Positions 8,290 through 17,597 of a DNA stretch of 41,140 bases are shown in pieces. Every line of letters begins with the position of its first letter. Position 1 is the stretch's first letter. The DNA lies in NCBI GenBank assembly GCA_033875315.1, contig JANRJG010000027.1, positions 1 to 41,140 of the forward strand. The letters are read 5' to 3'. A program made the position numbers and the translations under genes. Origin of the DNA: Candidatus Methylacidiphilales bacterium (GTDB taxonomy: Bacteria; Verrucomicrobiota; Verrucomicrobiia; Methylacidiphilales; CAZTYG01). The notes below the pieces were generated by a model, which saw nothing but the letters and a program-made list of their open reading frames with translations, was not told the DNA's origin and ran no database searches.

Positions 8290-9158
8290 GAGGCTTCACG
8301 CTCCTGGCCCTGGTCGCCGTCCTTACTCTGGCCAGCCCGTCGTGTTCGTTCGGCAATCCAAAGCCAGCCGACCACTACCCGCTACGGGTGGCAACTTGGA
8401 ATGTCCAGTGGTTCCCAGGCAAGTCTCCTAGGAACGACCCGGCTGCCGAAGACGCCCACATTGCCTCGGTGGCCACCGTCCTCCAGCGACTTAACGCAGA
8501 CATCCTCCTCTTCCAAGAGGTCAAGGCGTGGGCCCCCCTTGAGCGGGTTGTTTCCGGCCTGCCGCGCATCCGTATCCACGTCCTTAGTCGTTTCCCGAAC
8601 CCGATCGGAGGAGGGGTTGGACCCCAGCAGTTGGCCATCGCCAGCAGACTGCCCGCGTGGTCGGCGTGGTCGGAGCCCTGGAAGCAAAGCTGGGCGAATG
8701 CTCCTCGGGGATTCGCGTTCGCCGCACTGGATGATGGCAGCGGTACCCCTATCCTAGTCTACAACGTCCACCTGAAAAGCAATCTGGGTGACCCCGTGGC
8801 GAATACCAGCAAGCGCGAGGACGCCTCGGCCCAGTTACTCGCCCACATGGCCGAGATGAAGCGGGCCTACGGTTCCGAGAAGGTCATTGTGGGGGGCGAC
8901 TTCAACACCGACATGGAGGGAGTGGGGCTGGCGGGGGAGAACACCTTACGGGCCATGGCCGAGTCCGGGCTCTTCTGGACATTCGAGGGACTGCCCTTGA
9001 CCAACCGTGTCACGCTCCCGGCCAAGGGACGCTACCCCGACGCCTGTTTCGACCACATTTTGACCAAGGGTTTCGGGCGTCCAGTCGCCCAGGTCACACC
9101 CACCCCCGAGGCCAGCGACCACCACCCCGTCAGTATCGTCATCACGCCTACGCCTTGA
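8277..9158 (+). CDS. Exported endonuclease/exonuclease/phosphatase (EEP) family protein
   Basis: 293 aa with an N-terminal hydrophobic export signal (LLALVAVLTLASPSC). The DNase I-like EEP catalytic set is complete and in order: ATWNVQWF (Asn), LLFQEVK (Glu, Mg ligand), VYNVHLKSN (His), GGDFNTD (Asp/Asn) and the terminal SDHHP (Asp-His). The family cleaves phosphodiesters in nucleic acids, phosphoinositides or sphingomyelin, so the substrate is not certain. Residue counts fit a minimal EEP domain without extra modules. The start ATG lies inside the last codons of the preceding gene, implying translational coupling. Being exported, it is less likely to act on the chromosome. Confidence 0.85.
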   Translation: MRRIGGFTLLALVAVLTLASPSCSFGNPKPADHYPLRVATWNVQWFPGKSPRNDPAAEDAHIASVATVLQRLNADILLFQEVKAWAPLERVVSGLPRIRIHVLSRFPNPIGGGVGPQQLAIASRLPAWSAWSEPWKQSWANAPRGFAFAALDDGSGTPILVYNVHLKSNLGDPVANTSKREDASAQLLAHMAEMKRAYGSEKVIVGGDFNTDMEGVGLAGENTLRAMAESGLFWTFEGLPLTNRVTLPAKGRYPDACFDHILTKGFGRPVAQVTPTPEASDHHPVSIVITPTP

Positions 9159-9297
9159 GCCCGATTTTCCCGGCTGTCACCATATTCCCACGCTCTGTCG
9201 CATCCTACGGTTGGCTCCAGCACGACCGCGGCTTCAAACACCCTTCTCCCGCGCGGGGGAAAGTCCGGTCGGCCATAAACTAAAACGGAGTACATCC

Positions 9298-9414
9298 ATG
9301 TCGAAAGCCAACGATGACAACCGCTCAAACCAGTTGAATCCCAATAACGATGCTTACTGGGATTCGCGCGGACTTGAGCGTCCCGATGATTGGGAAGACT
9401 GCCTGAAGCAGTAG
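9298..9414 (+). CDS. Small 38-aa acidic protein
   Basis: MSKANDDN...DDWEDCLKQ begins at ATG 9298 behind a GGAG element at about -10. The frame is open further upstream to 9211, but the Shine-Dalgarno spacing and composition favour 9298. It contains NRSNQLNPNNDAYWDSRG followed by RPDDWED. I have the impression that NQLNPNNxAYxxSRG-type small proteins are widespread, but I cannot name a function. It stands between the EEP gene and a convergent hypothetical gene, followed by a strong hairpin. Confidence 0.6.
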   Translation: MSKANDDNRSNQLNPNNDAYWDSRGLERPDDWEDCLKQ

Positions 9415-9434
9415 GCCACAACGGCAAGCCCACG

Positions 9435-9465
9435 GGCGGGCGCTTCCTTCACCGGGGCGCCCGCC
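9435..9465. terminator. Hairpin between convergent genes
   Basis: A perfect 9-bp GC stem (GGCGGGCGC at 9435-9443, GCGCCCGCC at 9457-9465) with a 13-nt loop sits just past the small gene (stop 9414). It overlaps the last codons of the convergent minus-strand gene (stop at 9449). No T-run follows, so it may act as a bidirectional barrier rather than a classical terminator. Confidence 0.4.
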
Positions 9466-10594
9466 TCCGGGGGCCTTGTTCACCCCGGAAAAACCGATAC
9501 GAACGATGAGCCAGGGCAAAGGCTTTGCCAGGCGAGCCAACCTCGATCCGATAGATTCCCGCGTATTGCCGAAGGGTCAGCTCCAGGTTGAAGGCGAGAA
9601 GCGCGAGCCCGAGCCAAGCCACCCGCGCCCGTGCCGCCTGCGCGCGCTTCCACTGCCTATGGAAAGGATGCCGTTCAAATGCCTTGGAGACCAGTTTGGC
9701 TGACGGCACCGACCGGCCTCGGTGCCAGCGGTTGACGTTGCCCAACCAAGCCTCAAATGGATCGACATCGTCATCCCGGGCCTCCCCTTCATCTCCCCCG
9801 GCCAGCATCTGCGCCCACTGGCGCTGGGATTCCGCACCAAAGGTCGCCTGGGCGAAGCGGGCCCATGCCTTCCAAAACATTCCTGATTGGGGTTTCTTGG
9901 CAGCCATTTCCAGCATTTTGCCAACCGGCATCACCACCCCAAACCCGGATGCCTTCACGAATGACGGGGACTCCACGCACGCTGCCAGGCACCCCAGCCG
10001 GATCATGGGGAAATCCAAAGTGCTCTCGATTGTCGACGCAGCATTCCACCTTTGAAACTCCCCCAAGGACGGATCCACCAACCGTGCCATCCTTTGCCCG
10101 TCCACCAGGTCCAGAATTGGGTCCGACTGGTTCAAAAAAGCCCAGACCCTCCGGGTCTCCTGGTCGACGTTGGTACTCTCCTGCCCAGGCGCGGCGGAGG
10201 GAATGGCGCCTACGACCCGGACCGCCGTCCTCAACGGGTCTAGGGCCGCAGCATAATCCCCCAGGACCTTATCAGCACCCAGGTTCGAGAAGAACAATTC
10301 CCAGGAATCCCAAGCCGTCGGCCGTTGGCTCTTCAGGTAATTGTCGGTCTTTCGATCCAGTAGCAGGAAGGGCACGGCCCATTTGCCGTGATGCTCAAAG
10401 AGCTGGTTGCGCCAGTCTTCACAGGCCTTCATCGTCGCGTCCTTCCTTTCCATCTTGCCGATGTGGCCGCGGGTCACCGTCTTGCGGGTAACCGGGGTCT
10501 TGATGCCGGGGGCCTGAGTCAGGAAGGCATAGTCCGGCCTTTCGGTCGAGAAGGGCAGGGAAACGAACTGGTGCGGCGTCCAAGGGATTGCCAT
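9449..10594 (-). CDS. Hypothetical protein, 381 aa
   Basis: I do not recognise the family. I start it at ATG 10594 (MAIPWTPHQF), which has an AAAGG element upstream; the frame is open to 10672. It is largely soluble and rich in Trp, Arg and Ala, with one hydrophobic stretch near the C-terminus (VAWLGLALLAFNLELTL) and a basic tail. Acidic residues cluster around GEARDDDVDPFE. It is divergent from the GYF-Mrr nuclease gene, with 10 to 90 bp between starts, so the two are probably controlled together. Its place in defence-like cargo makes a partner role possible, but nothing in the sequence shows one. Confidence 0.6.
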   Translation of the reverse strand: MAIPWTPHQFVSLPFSTERPDYAFLTQAPGIKTPVTRKTVTRGHIGKMERKDATMKACEDWRNQLFEHHGKWAVPFLLLDRKTDNYLKSQRPTAWDSWELFFSNLGADKVLGDYAAALDPLRTAVRVVGAIPSAAPGQESTNVDQETRRVWAFLNQSDPILDLVDGQRMARLVDPSLGEFQRWNAASTIESTLDFPMIRLGCLAACVESPSFVKASGFGVVMPVGKMLEMAAKKPQSGMFWKAWARFAQATFGAESQRQWAQMLAGGDEGEARDDDVDPFEAWLGNVNRWHRGRSVPSAKLVSKAFERHPFHRQWKRAQAARARVAWLGLALLAFNLELTLRQYAGIYRIEVGSPGKAFALAHRSYRFFRGEQGPRRRAPR

Positions 10595-10682
10595 AACGCC
10601 TTTTACGACGCGTGGCACCCTCAATAGATTCAAATGCCCATACGGGTTGCCTTGGCTCCATTTGACTGTCATTCTCTGACGA

Positions 10683-11777
10683 ATGGCAGCCCCCCGTCAG
10701 TTCGAGATTCAATACCGCGGCCAGACCCATGGTCCCTACGAAGCCGACCAAGTGCTGGGACTCTTGGATTCGGGCCGTGTTTCCCGGTTCGCGCTGGTCC
10801 GTGATGTGGCTTCCAGCCAGTGGAGAAGCCTGGGGGATTTGGTAGCTGCGATTCGGTTCGGCCAAGCCGTGCCAGAGCAGACGCAAGTGGATGTATCGGC
10901 GCCCATTCAGCCCCCGCCGCTCCCGCCTGATCCCGAACCATTCCAAACACCCGAGGACTCTTCGGGTTCCCTGATCAGGATCCCTGATTTGCCTCCGTTG
11001 CCGGTCACTTACCTTGCCGCCGATCCGCCCAGAGGACTCGGCCATTGGCTGAGGGGCATCATCAAACATCTGCCTTGGCCCGTGAAACTCGTAGTTGCGA
11101 TGGGCTTTATCGGAATGGCGGTTTTCGGCACTGCGGGTGCCGGGTTCGTCTCCGCCGCCACGGGAGGCATCCCGGTCTTTCTTTCACTGCTCTTCCTGGG
11201 TTTCGCTTTCATGCTGGTGGGGATCATCACCACCATCCAGGCCATCTTCAGGGACCCCAAATCAGGAGCCTACCTCGGTGTGGTCATGGGAATGATTGCC
11301 CGCGATATTGCAGTGCGTCGGGCCTCCGATGCCCTCCAGAAAGCCATGGCGGCCAAACCTGCCGCCCCAGACAAGCAGCCCATGCCGCCAGACGAAGCCG
11401 ACCTGCGGCAGCGTCTGCTCGCCATGGACCCATTCGATTTTGAGCGCCATGTCATGTCCTTTTTCTCGGACGCGGGTATGGTCGCATGGGTGACCAAGAA
11501 GTCGAACGATGCCGGCGTTGACGGCTTTTCCCGGCACCCCAAGGGTTTGGTGGTTGTCCAATGCAAGCGGAACGCCGCCTCCAACCCGGTCGGTCGCCCT
11601 GTGGTCCAACAACTCAAGGGCGTGGTGGAGGAAAATCAGGCATGGTGCGGAATCATCGTCACCACCTCATCGTTCACGCTTGAGGCCCAGGCGAGTGGAG
11701 GCAAATCGGAGCGGATTGTCCTTGTGGACATGGATGCGTTGGTTGAATGGCATAAAACCGGACTGAGCCTAGATTGA
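10683..11777 (+). CDS. Membrane-anchored Mrr-type restriction endonuclease with GYF domain
   Basis: 364 aa in three parts. Residues ~5-55 are a GYF_2 domain (YRGQTHGPYEADQV...WRSLGDLV). Residues ~135-205 hold two to three hydrophobic membrane segments (LVVAMGFIGMAVFGTAGAGF, IPVFLSLLFLGFAFMLVGI). The C-terminal ~120 residues are an Mrr_cat PD-(D/E)xK fold: FERHVMSFF, then NDAGVDGF with the catalytic Asp, VVVQCKR with the QxK pair, and the GIIVTTSSFT strand. Mrr proteins cut modified or foreign DNA. Membrane tethering of a nuclease is seen in several anti-phage proteins that act on incoming DNA, so a defence role is a reasonable inference. The start follows the divergent gene closely. Confidence 0.85.
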   Translation: MAAPRQFEIQYRGQTHGPYEADQVLGLLDSGRVSRFALVRDVASSQWRSLGDLVAAIRFGQAVPEQTQVDVSAPIQPPPLPPDPEPFQTPEDSSGSLIRIPDLPPLPVTYLAADPPRGLGHWLRGIIKHLPWPVKLVVAMGFIGMAVFGTAGAGFVSAATGGIPVFLSLLFLGFAFMLVGIITTIQAIFRDPKSGAYLGVVMGMIARDIAVRRASDALQKAMAAKPAAPDKQPMPPDEADLRQRLLAMDPFDFERHVMSFFSDAGMVAWVTKKSNDAGVDGFSRHPKGLVVVQCKRNAASNPVGRPVVQQLKGVVEENQAWCGIIVTTSSFTLEAQASGGKSERIVLVDMDALVEWHKTGLSLD

Positions 11778-11840
11778 TGGACGATGCCTCATCCCAGATT
11801 AGGCCTCATTCCAACACTTTGTAATAAATAAGGGACTTCC

Positions 11841-13148
11841 ATGGGTTTACGTTTTCGCAAGCGAATCAAGATTCTTCCAGGGATCAACCTGAATCTGGGA
11901 CTTGGAGGAGTTTCGGTCAGCACGGGAGTTCCTGGCCTCCGTTTTAATCTCTCCAAGCGCGGACTCAGTCGCACGGTAGGCATCCCTGGGACTGGCTTCT
12001 ACCACACCGAAAGAATCAGGTCCGCACCCAGAAGGCAAAACTCGTTCTCCCGCGGTCAATCGGTTGCGATCCAAAGTTTGGAGGAATTGAAAGCAGCAGC
12101 CGCCACGCCGGGTGCTGTCTTCCGCCATAGGGATAGTGGCCGCAAGGCCTCCTCGGCCTCGGTCCTCGCCGAAATTAGGCGCATGGAGACACAGCGGGCC
12201 ATCTCTTCAGCACGCGATCAAATCCAGGCCGAGCAGGACCATCTCGAGGAGTTACTCAACTTTTGGAAGGACATTCCCCGGATCCCTTCGTGGGATGAAT
12301 ACACTGCGGCCTTGGCACCCGAAGTGTTTGTGACCGACTTGGCGCGACCCCTGGAACCGGACGAAGTCCAGGCACGTCGGGAGCACCTGTTTGGTTTGGA
12401 GCAGGAACTGGCTACACAATTTCCCTACCGCTTTCTCCCAAAGTTCACTTATCGGTCAAAGATCAAGGCCCTGGAGCACCAACGATGGCCCGGTTACTGG
12501 GAATGCCTGCTCGAAGCATTCAGGCAGAAATTCGAGGTTTACCAAGCTGAGTATTCACGCCAAGCGGAAGACTGGCAGACCGCAGAGGCCGAACGAACCC
12601 AGTTTCTTTATCGGATGATGTCCGGCGATCTTGAAGCTGTGGTGTCGGGGGCTGAAGCCACGATTGAGGCAATCAACTTCCCCTTCGAGACGGAGTGCGA
12701 AATCTTCGCCGGTGAAGCCGTTGCGCTATTCTTGCATCTCGACTTGCCAGAAATCGAAGATGTCATCCCTTCTCATCGCAAGGAAGTCCTCAAAAAAGGA
12801 TCGATCCGTGAGCGAAAAATCCCTCCCAAAGAAAGAAACGAGATGTATGCGCGCCTTGTTCTTGGGCATGCCGTCTTTGTGTCATCCACCATCTTGTCGG
12901 CCGTGCCTTACCCCCAGCATATCAATGTCACGGCCTATACCCAGCGAGCCCGTCGCAAGGCGGGAGATCCGGTGGACACGTATGTCTTAGGTTTGGGTAT
13001 GTCCCGCGAGGCGCTGGCCGCTTTCGATGCAGAGGTTGAGGATATCCTCGACTGGGTGAGGGGACAGCACCCGGTCATGGACCTCGACGCCGATTTCCAT
13101 TTCTGTCCTATCGAGCGTCCTGCCTGGCTGGCTGAGGTCGAATCCTGA
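11841..13148 (+). CDS. DUF4236-domain protein
   Basis: The first ~60 residues match DUF4236 (MGLRFRKRIKILPGINLNLG, VSVSTGVPGLRFNLSKRG, TVGIPGTGFYH), a small beta-rich domain of unknown function in many phage and accessory-region proteins. The remaining ~370 residues are not recognised: a helical stretch near 105-135 (RMETQRAISSARDQIQAEQDHLEELL) and a C-terminal region ending in an acidic ILDWVRGQHPVMDLD segment. It starts 63 bp after the GYF-Mrr stop and probably shares its transcript. It converges with the giant helicase gene, with only 16 bp between stops. Confidence 0.8.
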   Translation: MGLRFRKRIKILPGINLNLGLGGVSVSTGVPGLRFNLSKRGLSRTVGIPGTGFYHTERIRSAPRRQNSFSRGQSVAIQSLEELKAAAATPGAVFRHRDSGRKASSASVLAEIRRMETQRAISSARDQIQAEQDHLEELLNFWKDIPRIPSWDEYTAALAPEVFVTDLARPLEPDEVQARREHLFGLEQELATQFPYRFLPKFTYRSKIKALEHQRWPGYWECLLEAFRQKFEVYQAEYSRQAEDWQTAEAERTQFLYRMMSGDLEAVVSGAEATIEAINFPFETECEIFAGEAVALFLHLDLPEIEDVIPSHRKEVLKKGSIRERKIPPKERNEMYARLVLGHAVFVSSTILSAVPYPQHINVTAYTQRARRKAGDPVDTYVLGLGMSREALAAFDAEVEDILDWVRGQHPVMDLDADFHFCPIERPAWLAEVES

Positions 13149-13164
13149 GTCTTCGCCGTATGTC

Positions 13165-16100
13165 TCAGCCTGCCGGTCCTTCACCGATGGCACCCATGCA
13201 CTCTTGGTGTTTACGGAGGATTTGGTGTCGGTTCGCATGAATGTCCCTGAACGCCGAAGGACTCCAAATCCGGCAAAGCTTCCATTTCGTGAGACGCTCA
13301 AGAATGAAGTGCCTGAATGCCTCCCAATCGACCGGGTCTGGGGCTTTGCCATAGCGGTTGAAGTCGCACAGGAGCCCCGCGGTGACATACAGCGGCTTTT
13401 CTGGGTGGTTGAGAGCCACATCCACGCAGAAGCCGTCGTTGCCCCAGTGGACAAATCCACCCAGGCCGAGGTGCTGGTTCGTATCCCGTCCACACCCCAG
13501 TGCAGCCACCGACGGGTAACTGTTCTGGAGTTCAACCATCTTGCCCTGCAATTCTTTGGCGGCCTCCTGCAGGTCGGCGTTCTTTTGTTTGAACTCAGTC
13601 TCTAGCTTCTCGGCGTAGTGGAGGTATTGGTAAAGCAGGATCCGCCCGTTGGGTTGGGTTCCTTCCGGCGTTTCGACAGCGGCGGCGTATTCAGATCGCG
13701 GAATGGAGGTCACGATGTGGACTTGGTCGCGGGCACGGGTTACGAGCACATTGAGGCGCCTCCCCCCATTTGTGGCCGATAGTGGGCCGAAGCCGCGGCG
13801 GAATTTGCCCTCAGGGTTGACCCCGAAAGTAGTGGAGATGATGATGTGGTCGCGCTCGTCCCCCTGGACGTTCTCCAGGTTCTTCACGAAAAGCCCTTCG
13901 AAGGATTGGCGGCCGCGGCGTTTGCGGGCATCGGCAAGTTTGGCCGCAAAATCGGGGTCTGCCTCCGCCTCCGCGTCGAGAGTTTCCAGAATCAACTCCC
14001 TCTGGGTCAGGTTGAAGCAGGCGATGCCGATGGTCGGCGGCGTAGGTTGGTTGAGCAGCTCTTTGACTATCCGACAAACTTCCTGGGCCTCCCGCTCGTT
14101 CTGGCGATCCTTGTAGAGGCCTCCGACTTGAACCAATTTCAAGGGCGAAGACGGAGCCAGGCTATTCGGGTGTGCAGGGATTGCCTGGAGCCGTCCTTTG
14201 TAGAAGGACTTGTTGCTGAATTCGATAAGGGCCGCATTGGACGAGCGGTAATGAACGTCGAGGTATGCCTCGTGAACGCTCAGGTTCAGTGCCGCACCGA
14301 GCAGGTCTTCTGTGTCCGCCTGCTGGGCCTGGAAGGCATCTTCCTCGCTCTCAATTTCGTCGTCCGATGAATCCACTACTCCAGACTCAAAAAAGCGGGT
14401 GGGGGGAAGCTGCTTGGGGTCCCCGGCCACAACGACCCGGCGGGCACGCAGGAGCACTGGCAGGGCTTCCTCAAGCCGGCATTGGGAGGCCTCGTCAAAG
14501 ACGACCACATCGAACAGGGCGGTCCGCGGGAAAATCTGGGCCACGGTGTTGGGACTCGACATCCAGACCGGACAAAGGTCGTAAAGCGGATCCCCACCAT
14601 CGGCAGCCTGGCCCACCTCGATCATCTTGCGGAGTTTGAGCGCACGGGCCCCGCGGGTCAAAAGCCGCGTCTTGAGGTTGGCGCCCTGGCTGTTCATCTG
14701 GGTCCCGGTTCCGGCAAGCAGGCGTTGGCGCGCACGTGTCTGCCACCAGGACTGGGTCTCCTGCACGGTGAGCACGCGTTTCTGCTCCTGAAGCTGGATG
14801 TAACTGTGGAGCAGTGAGTCCACCCGTTCGCTGGAGATGTGTTGCAGAGCCGAGTCGGCTCCCAGGCGCTGCCGGATGGCATTGGCCAAGGCCAGCTTGC
14901 GCAAGGCCGCAGAGGCTTCCTCATGGGAGGCCCCCACCATGGCGATGTGCTCCATCTGCCCCCGCACCGCGGCAGGAAGTTCGGCCAAGGCCGCCTCCAA
15001 ACGCAGCACATGCTCTAGGGTCGGCAGAAGCCGCTTGAGTTCCTCCAGGGTGGTGGTCACCGATCCATTGGAACGCATCGTTTCTCCCATGGAGCGGCGC
15101 TCGCTCTCACACAAAAGGCCCGAGGCGGCGGCGTGTTCTTCCCAGGTCGCAATCGCATCGGCTCGGCTGGCCGACAGCTCAAACGCATAAGCCAGCCAAT
15201 CCAGATGCTCCTTCGAGGCGAGGTATGCACGCACCATGTCCCAATGTGGGGCCAGCTCTGGGGTCGAGACGACCATGGAGAGCCCCCGGATGGCACGGGT
15301 GAGGAAATCATAAAGCCCCAGGACTTCGGCGTCATCCATCCACCGCGCGGCTTCGGTTCCCAAGGCCACATTGACCGCTCCACAGGCCTTTTGGCGTGCT
15401 TGGACACCCCGGAGGTAGGCAATCCCACTGGCGACGCTCTCCGGGCTTGGGGTGAGGCCCAGGCCTTGCAGAGCATCCTTGGCCGCCTTGGCCTTGCCTG
15501 CGAACAGGAATCGATACCACTTGGCGCAGACCGGCTCGAACGCTTCCAAAGCCGCAAGATTTCCCGCCGCCTGCCCGATGCTGATGGCCGAGGGCGGTGC
15601 GGACAGGAAAAGCCCAGTATCCAAGGGCGCCTGACGCACTTTCTGAATCTCGCCTTCGACTTGGTCGAGGAGATGGGCAAGGCGTTCCAGGCTGGCTTGG
15701 TCCATGGCCTGGATCTGGGCCACTGCCTCCAAACGGAAAACCGGGGAGACCTCGCGGAGCGCCGCGGCCAATCCCCGGCGCGCCTGGGCCTGGGGCGCCA
15801 GCGGCTCAGATCCCAGGACCGGAAGGCTTTCGTGGGCAAATTGATCAACCGTCGAGGCCAGCGTGATGACCTGGCCCGCATGCTCGGCCAGATCCTGGGG
15901 AGTGGCGGACAGGAACTGCCCCACGGACCAACCGCAGGACTGCCTCCACGGGTTTTGCCCGTAGAGGGATTGGGCCGCACGCGTGGTGATCTCCTCGACC
16001 GAGGCCTGGGCGTTCTCGGCATCCTGGAGGGTGATCTGCCCCGCCGAGGCGGTGGGCGTCAGGAGGGCTTCCGGTGGGTTCAGGAGCAGCCACTGGCCGA

Positions 16101-17484
16101 ACAGATCATGGAAGGACGATTCTCCCTCCCCGGACGAACCATGCAGGCTGTGCTGGTAGCCCCGCAGTTCGGCATGAATCTTTTCCAACTGCTCGTTGAT
16201 CCGAGTCAATTCCCTGGCCGGGCTGGGGATGACCGGTTCATCGACCAGGTTGTCCAGCCGCTGGCGCAGGCTCATGTAAAGTTCCTTCTGCTCGCGCTTG
16301 GGATCATGGATTAGCGCACAGAGATGGCCCAGACCCGCCGCGTCCAACCGGTATTTGACCACATCCAGCGCGGTTCGCTTGTCGCAGACAAAAAGAACCC
16401 GTTCGCCACGGGCTAGGTGGGAACCAATGATGTTGGTGATCGTCTGGCTCTTCCCGGTCCCCGGAGGACCATGGATGACCACCACAGGCTTGGCGGCTGC
16501 CGCATGCACGGCCGCGGCCTGGCAGGGGTCGGCATAAGTGACCAAATGCTCGTCCTGAAACGCCCGTCGCAGCTCGGCGGCGGGGGCTTCAGGCCCGCCA
16601 TCCACCGCATCCTCACGGCTTGGGCCAATCGCTTCGGGTCGCAAGAACGTCGCCACCGGGGCCACCAGTTTGGACTCCTCAGAGACCATCCAACGCGTGT
16701 CACTTAAGAGTCCCTGGTTGGCCAGAGGAAAAAGGCCAAGAACCGCGGCGGGCAAAATCGAAGGATCGTCGCCCATGTCCTCCGCCTTGGGCACAGGCGT
16801 CAATTCGACCGCTTCCCCGATGGCGGGCGGGTTCGGGATGTCGAGCGCCTTGCTGACAGCCTCCACAAGCCCGGAGACTTCCTGCCAGGGCTGGTTGCCT
16901 TCCTCGTCCGAGAACAGGTCCAGGACATCCTGGCCGGTTTGCTGCCGAATCCAGGCCAAAAGGGCGGGATTGGGCACCACGCGGTCGATCCCATCGGCAT
17001 TGGCCGAGATCGTCACCCCCTTGCGGGCTCCCAGACGCACCGCAAGGTTGATCGGAATGAAGCCCAGCGGAGCGACAATCCGGGTCGTGCGCTCCGGGCG
17101 TGGGGGCACATGCAAGATCGGGAACCCAATGCTCAGCGCCGACTCCCCGTGGTCATGCTCATAGTCGCTCGCATCCTCGGCGATCTCCCGAAGCTTGTGC
17201 AGGAGTGATTCCTGGGCCTCCGACTTGGCCTTGGCCTCCTTCATTGCCGGGGTCAACTCCCGGGGTGCCGGGTCCGGCATGCGGAAAACCGGCACCCGCG
17301 CCGGCACCTCCGCCGCGGCATCGGGCCCCAGGAGACGTGCCAGCAGCTCGCCCGACTGGGGACTTGCGAAGGCCGCCAGCATGGTCACGTCCAGGCGTTG
17401 GCGGCTGCGATGGGGACGGGCATTGAGGCACGGTCCGTTAACCAGGCTGCGATAGAGCCGGTCGAGCATGACATCAAGGATCAT
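13165..17484 (-). CDS. Very large SF1 helicase with C-terminal Vsr-like domain
   Basis: About 1440 aa; I chose ATG 17484 (MILDVMLDRLYRSL) because AGGAAGG precedes it. A ~300-residue N-terminal region is followed by Walker A HGPPGTGKSQT, an ~500-residue helical insertion, the DEAD-like motif VVVFDEASQ with GDPKQLPP (motif III), and the RecA2 core with VQGDERDHIIIS and LNVLVTRARDQV (motifs V-VI). The last ~110 residues resemble a PD-(D/E)xK/Vsr-like domain (GFCVDVALNHPEKPLYV...RIWS), though its catalytic residues look degenerate. Helicases of this UPF1-like layout with a Vsr-like tail recur in defence islands, for example Hhe-type systems. I infer a role against foreign DNA. It may be transcribed with the WYL regulator and zinc-knuckle gene upstream. 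Confidence 0.88.
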   Translation of the reverse strand: MILDVMLDRLYRSLVNGPCLNARPHRSRQRLDVTMLAAFASPQSGELLARLLGPDAAAEVPARVPVFRMPDPAPRELTPAMKEAKAKSEAQESLLHKLREIAEDASDYEHDHGESALSIGFPILHVPPRPERTTRIVAPLGFIPINLAVRLGARKGVTISANADGIDRVVPNPALLAWIRQQTGQDVLDLFSDEEGNQPWQEVSGLVEAVSKALDIPNPPAIGEAVELTPVPKAEDMGDDPSILPAAVLGLFPLANQGLLSDTRWMVSEESKLVAPVATFLRPEAIGPSREDAVDGGPEAPAAELRRAFQDEHLVTYADPCQAAAVHAAAAKPVVVIHGPPGTGKSQTITNIIGSHLARGERVLFVCDKRTALDVVKYRLDAAGLGHLCALIHDPKREQKELYMSLRQRLDNLVDEPVIPSPARELTRINEQLEKIHAELRGYQHSLHGSSGEGESSFHDLFGQWLLLNPPEALLTPTASAGQITLQDAENAQASVEEITTRAAQSLYGQNPWRQSCGWSVGQFLSATPQDLAEHAGQVITLASTVDQFAHESLPVLGSEPLAPQAQARRGLAAALREVSPVFRLEAVAQIQAMDQASLERLAHLLDQVEGEIQKVRQAPLDTGLFLSAPPSAISIGQAAGNLAALEAFEPVCAKWYRFLFAGKAKAAKDALQGLGLTPSPESVASGIAYLRGVQARQKACGAVNVALGTEAARWMDDAEVLGLYDFLTRAIRGLSMVVSTPELAPHWDMVRAYLASKEHLDWLAYAFELSASRADAIATWEEHAAASGLLCESERRSMGETMRSNGSVTTTLEELKRLLPTLEHVLRLEAALAELPAAVRGQMEHIAMVGASHEEASAALRKLALANAIRQRLGADSALQHISSERVDSLLHSYIQLQEQKRVLTVQETQSWWQTRARQRLLAGTGTQMNSQGANLKTRLLTRGARALKLRKMIEVGQAADGGDPLYDLCPVWMSSPNTVAQIFPRTALFDVVVFDEASQCRLEEALPVLLRARRVVVAGDPKQLPPTRFFESGVVDSSDDEIESEEDAFQAQQADTEDLLGAALNLSVHEAYLDVHYRSSNAALIEFSNKSFYKGRLQAIPAHPNSLAPSSPLKLVQVGGLYKDRQNEREAQEVCRIVKELLNQPTPPTIGIACFNLTQRELILETLDAEAEADPDFAAKLADARKRRGRQSFEGLFVKNLENVQGDERDHIIISTTFGVNPEGKFRRGFGPLSATNGGRRLNVLVTRARDQVHIVTSIPRSEYAAAVETPEGTQPNGRILLYQYLHYAEKLETEFKQKNADLQEAAKELQGKMVELQNSYPSVAALGCGRDTNQHLGLGGFVHWGNDGFCVDVALNHPEKPLYVTAGLLCDFNRYGKAPDPVDWEAFRHFILERLTKWKLCRIWSPSAFRDIHANRHQILRKHQECMGAIGEGPAG

Positions 17485-17597
17485 AGAAGGCCTTCCTGGT
17501 AAAGCCCGCCTTCTTAACAAAGAAGCGAGGGGATGTCTTCAAGAAACCGCAATCAGTATCACAGCCGCCGCCGGCTTCTACTTTAGAAGATAACTAC

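Noticed and set aside
15133-16314. Plus-strand 393-codon frame inside the helicase gene
   Set aside because: Antisense to the helical insertion of the helicase; low-complexity composition and no ribosome site.
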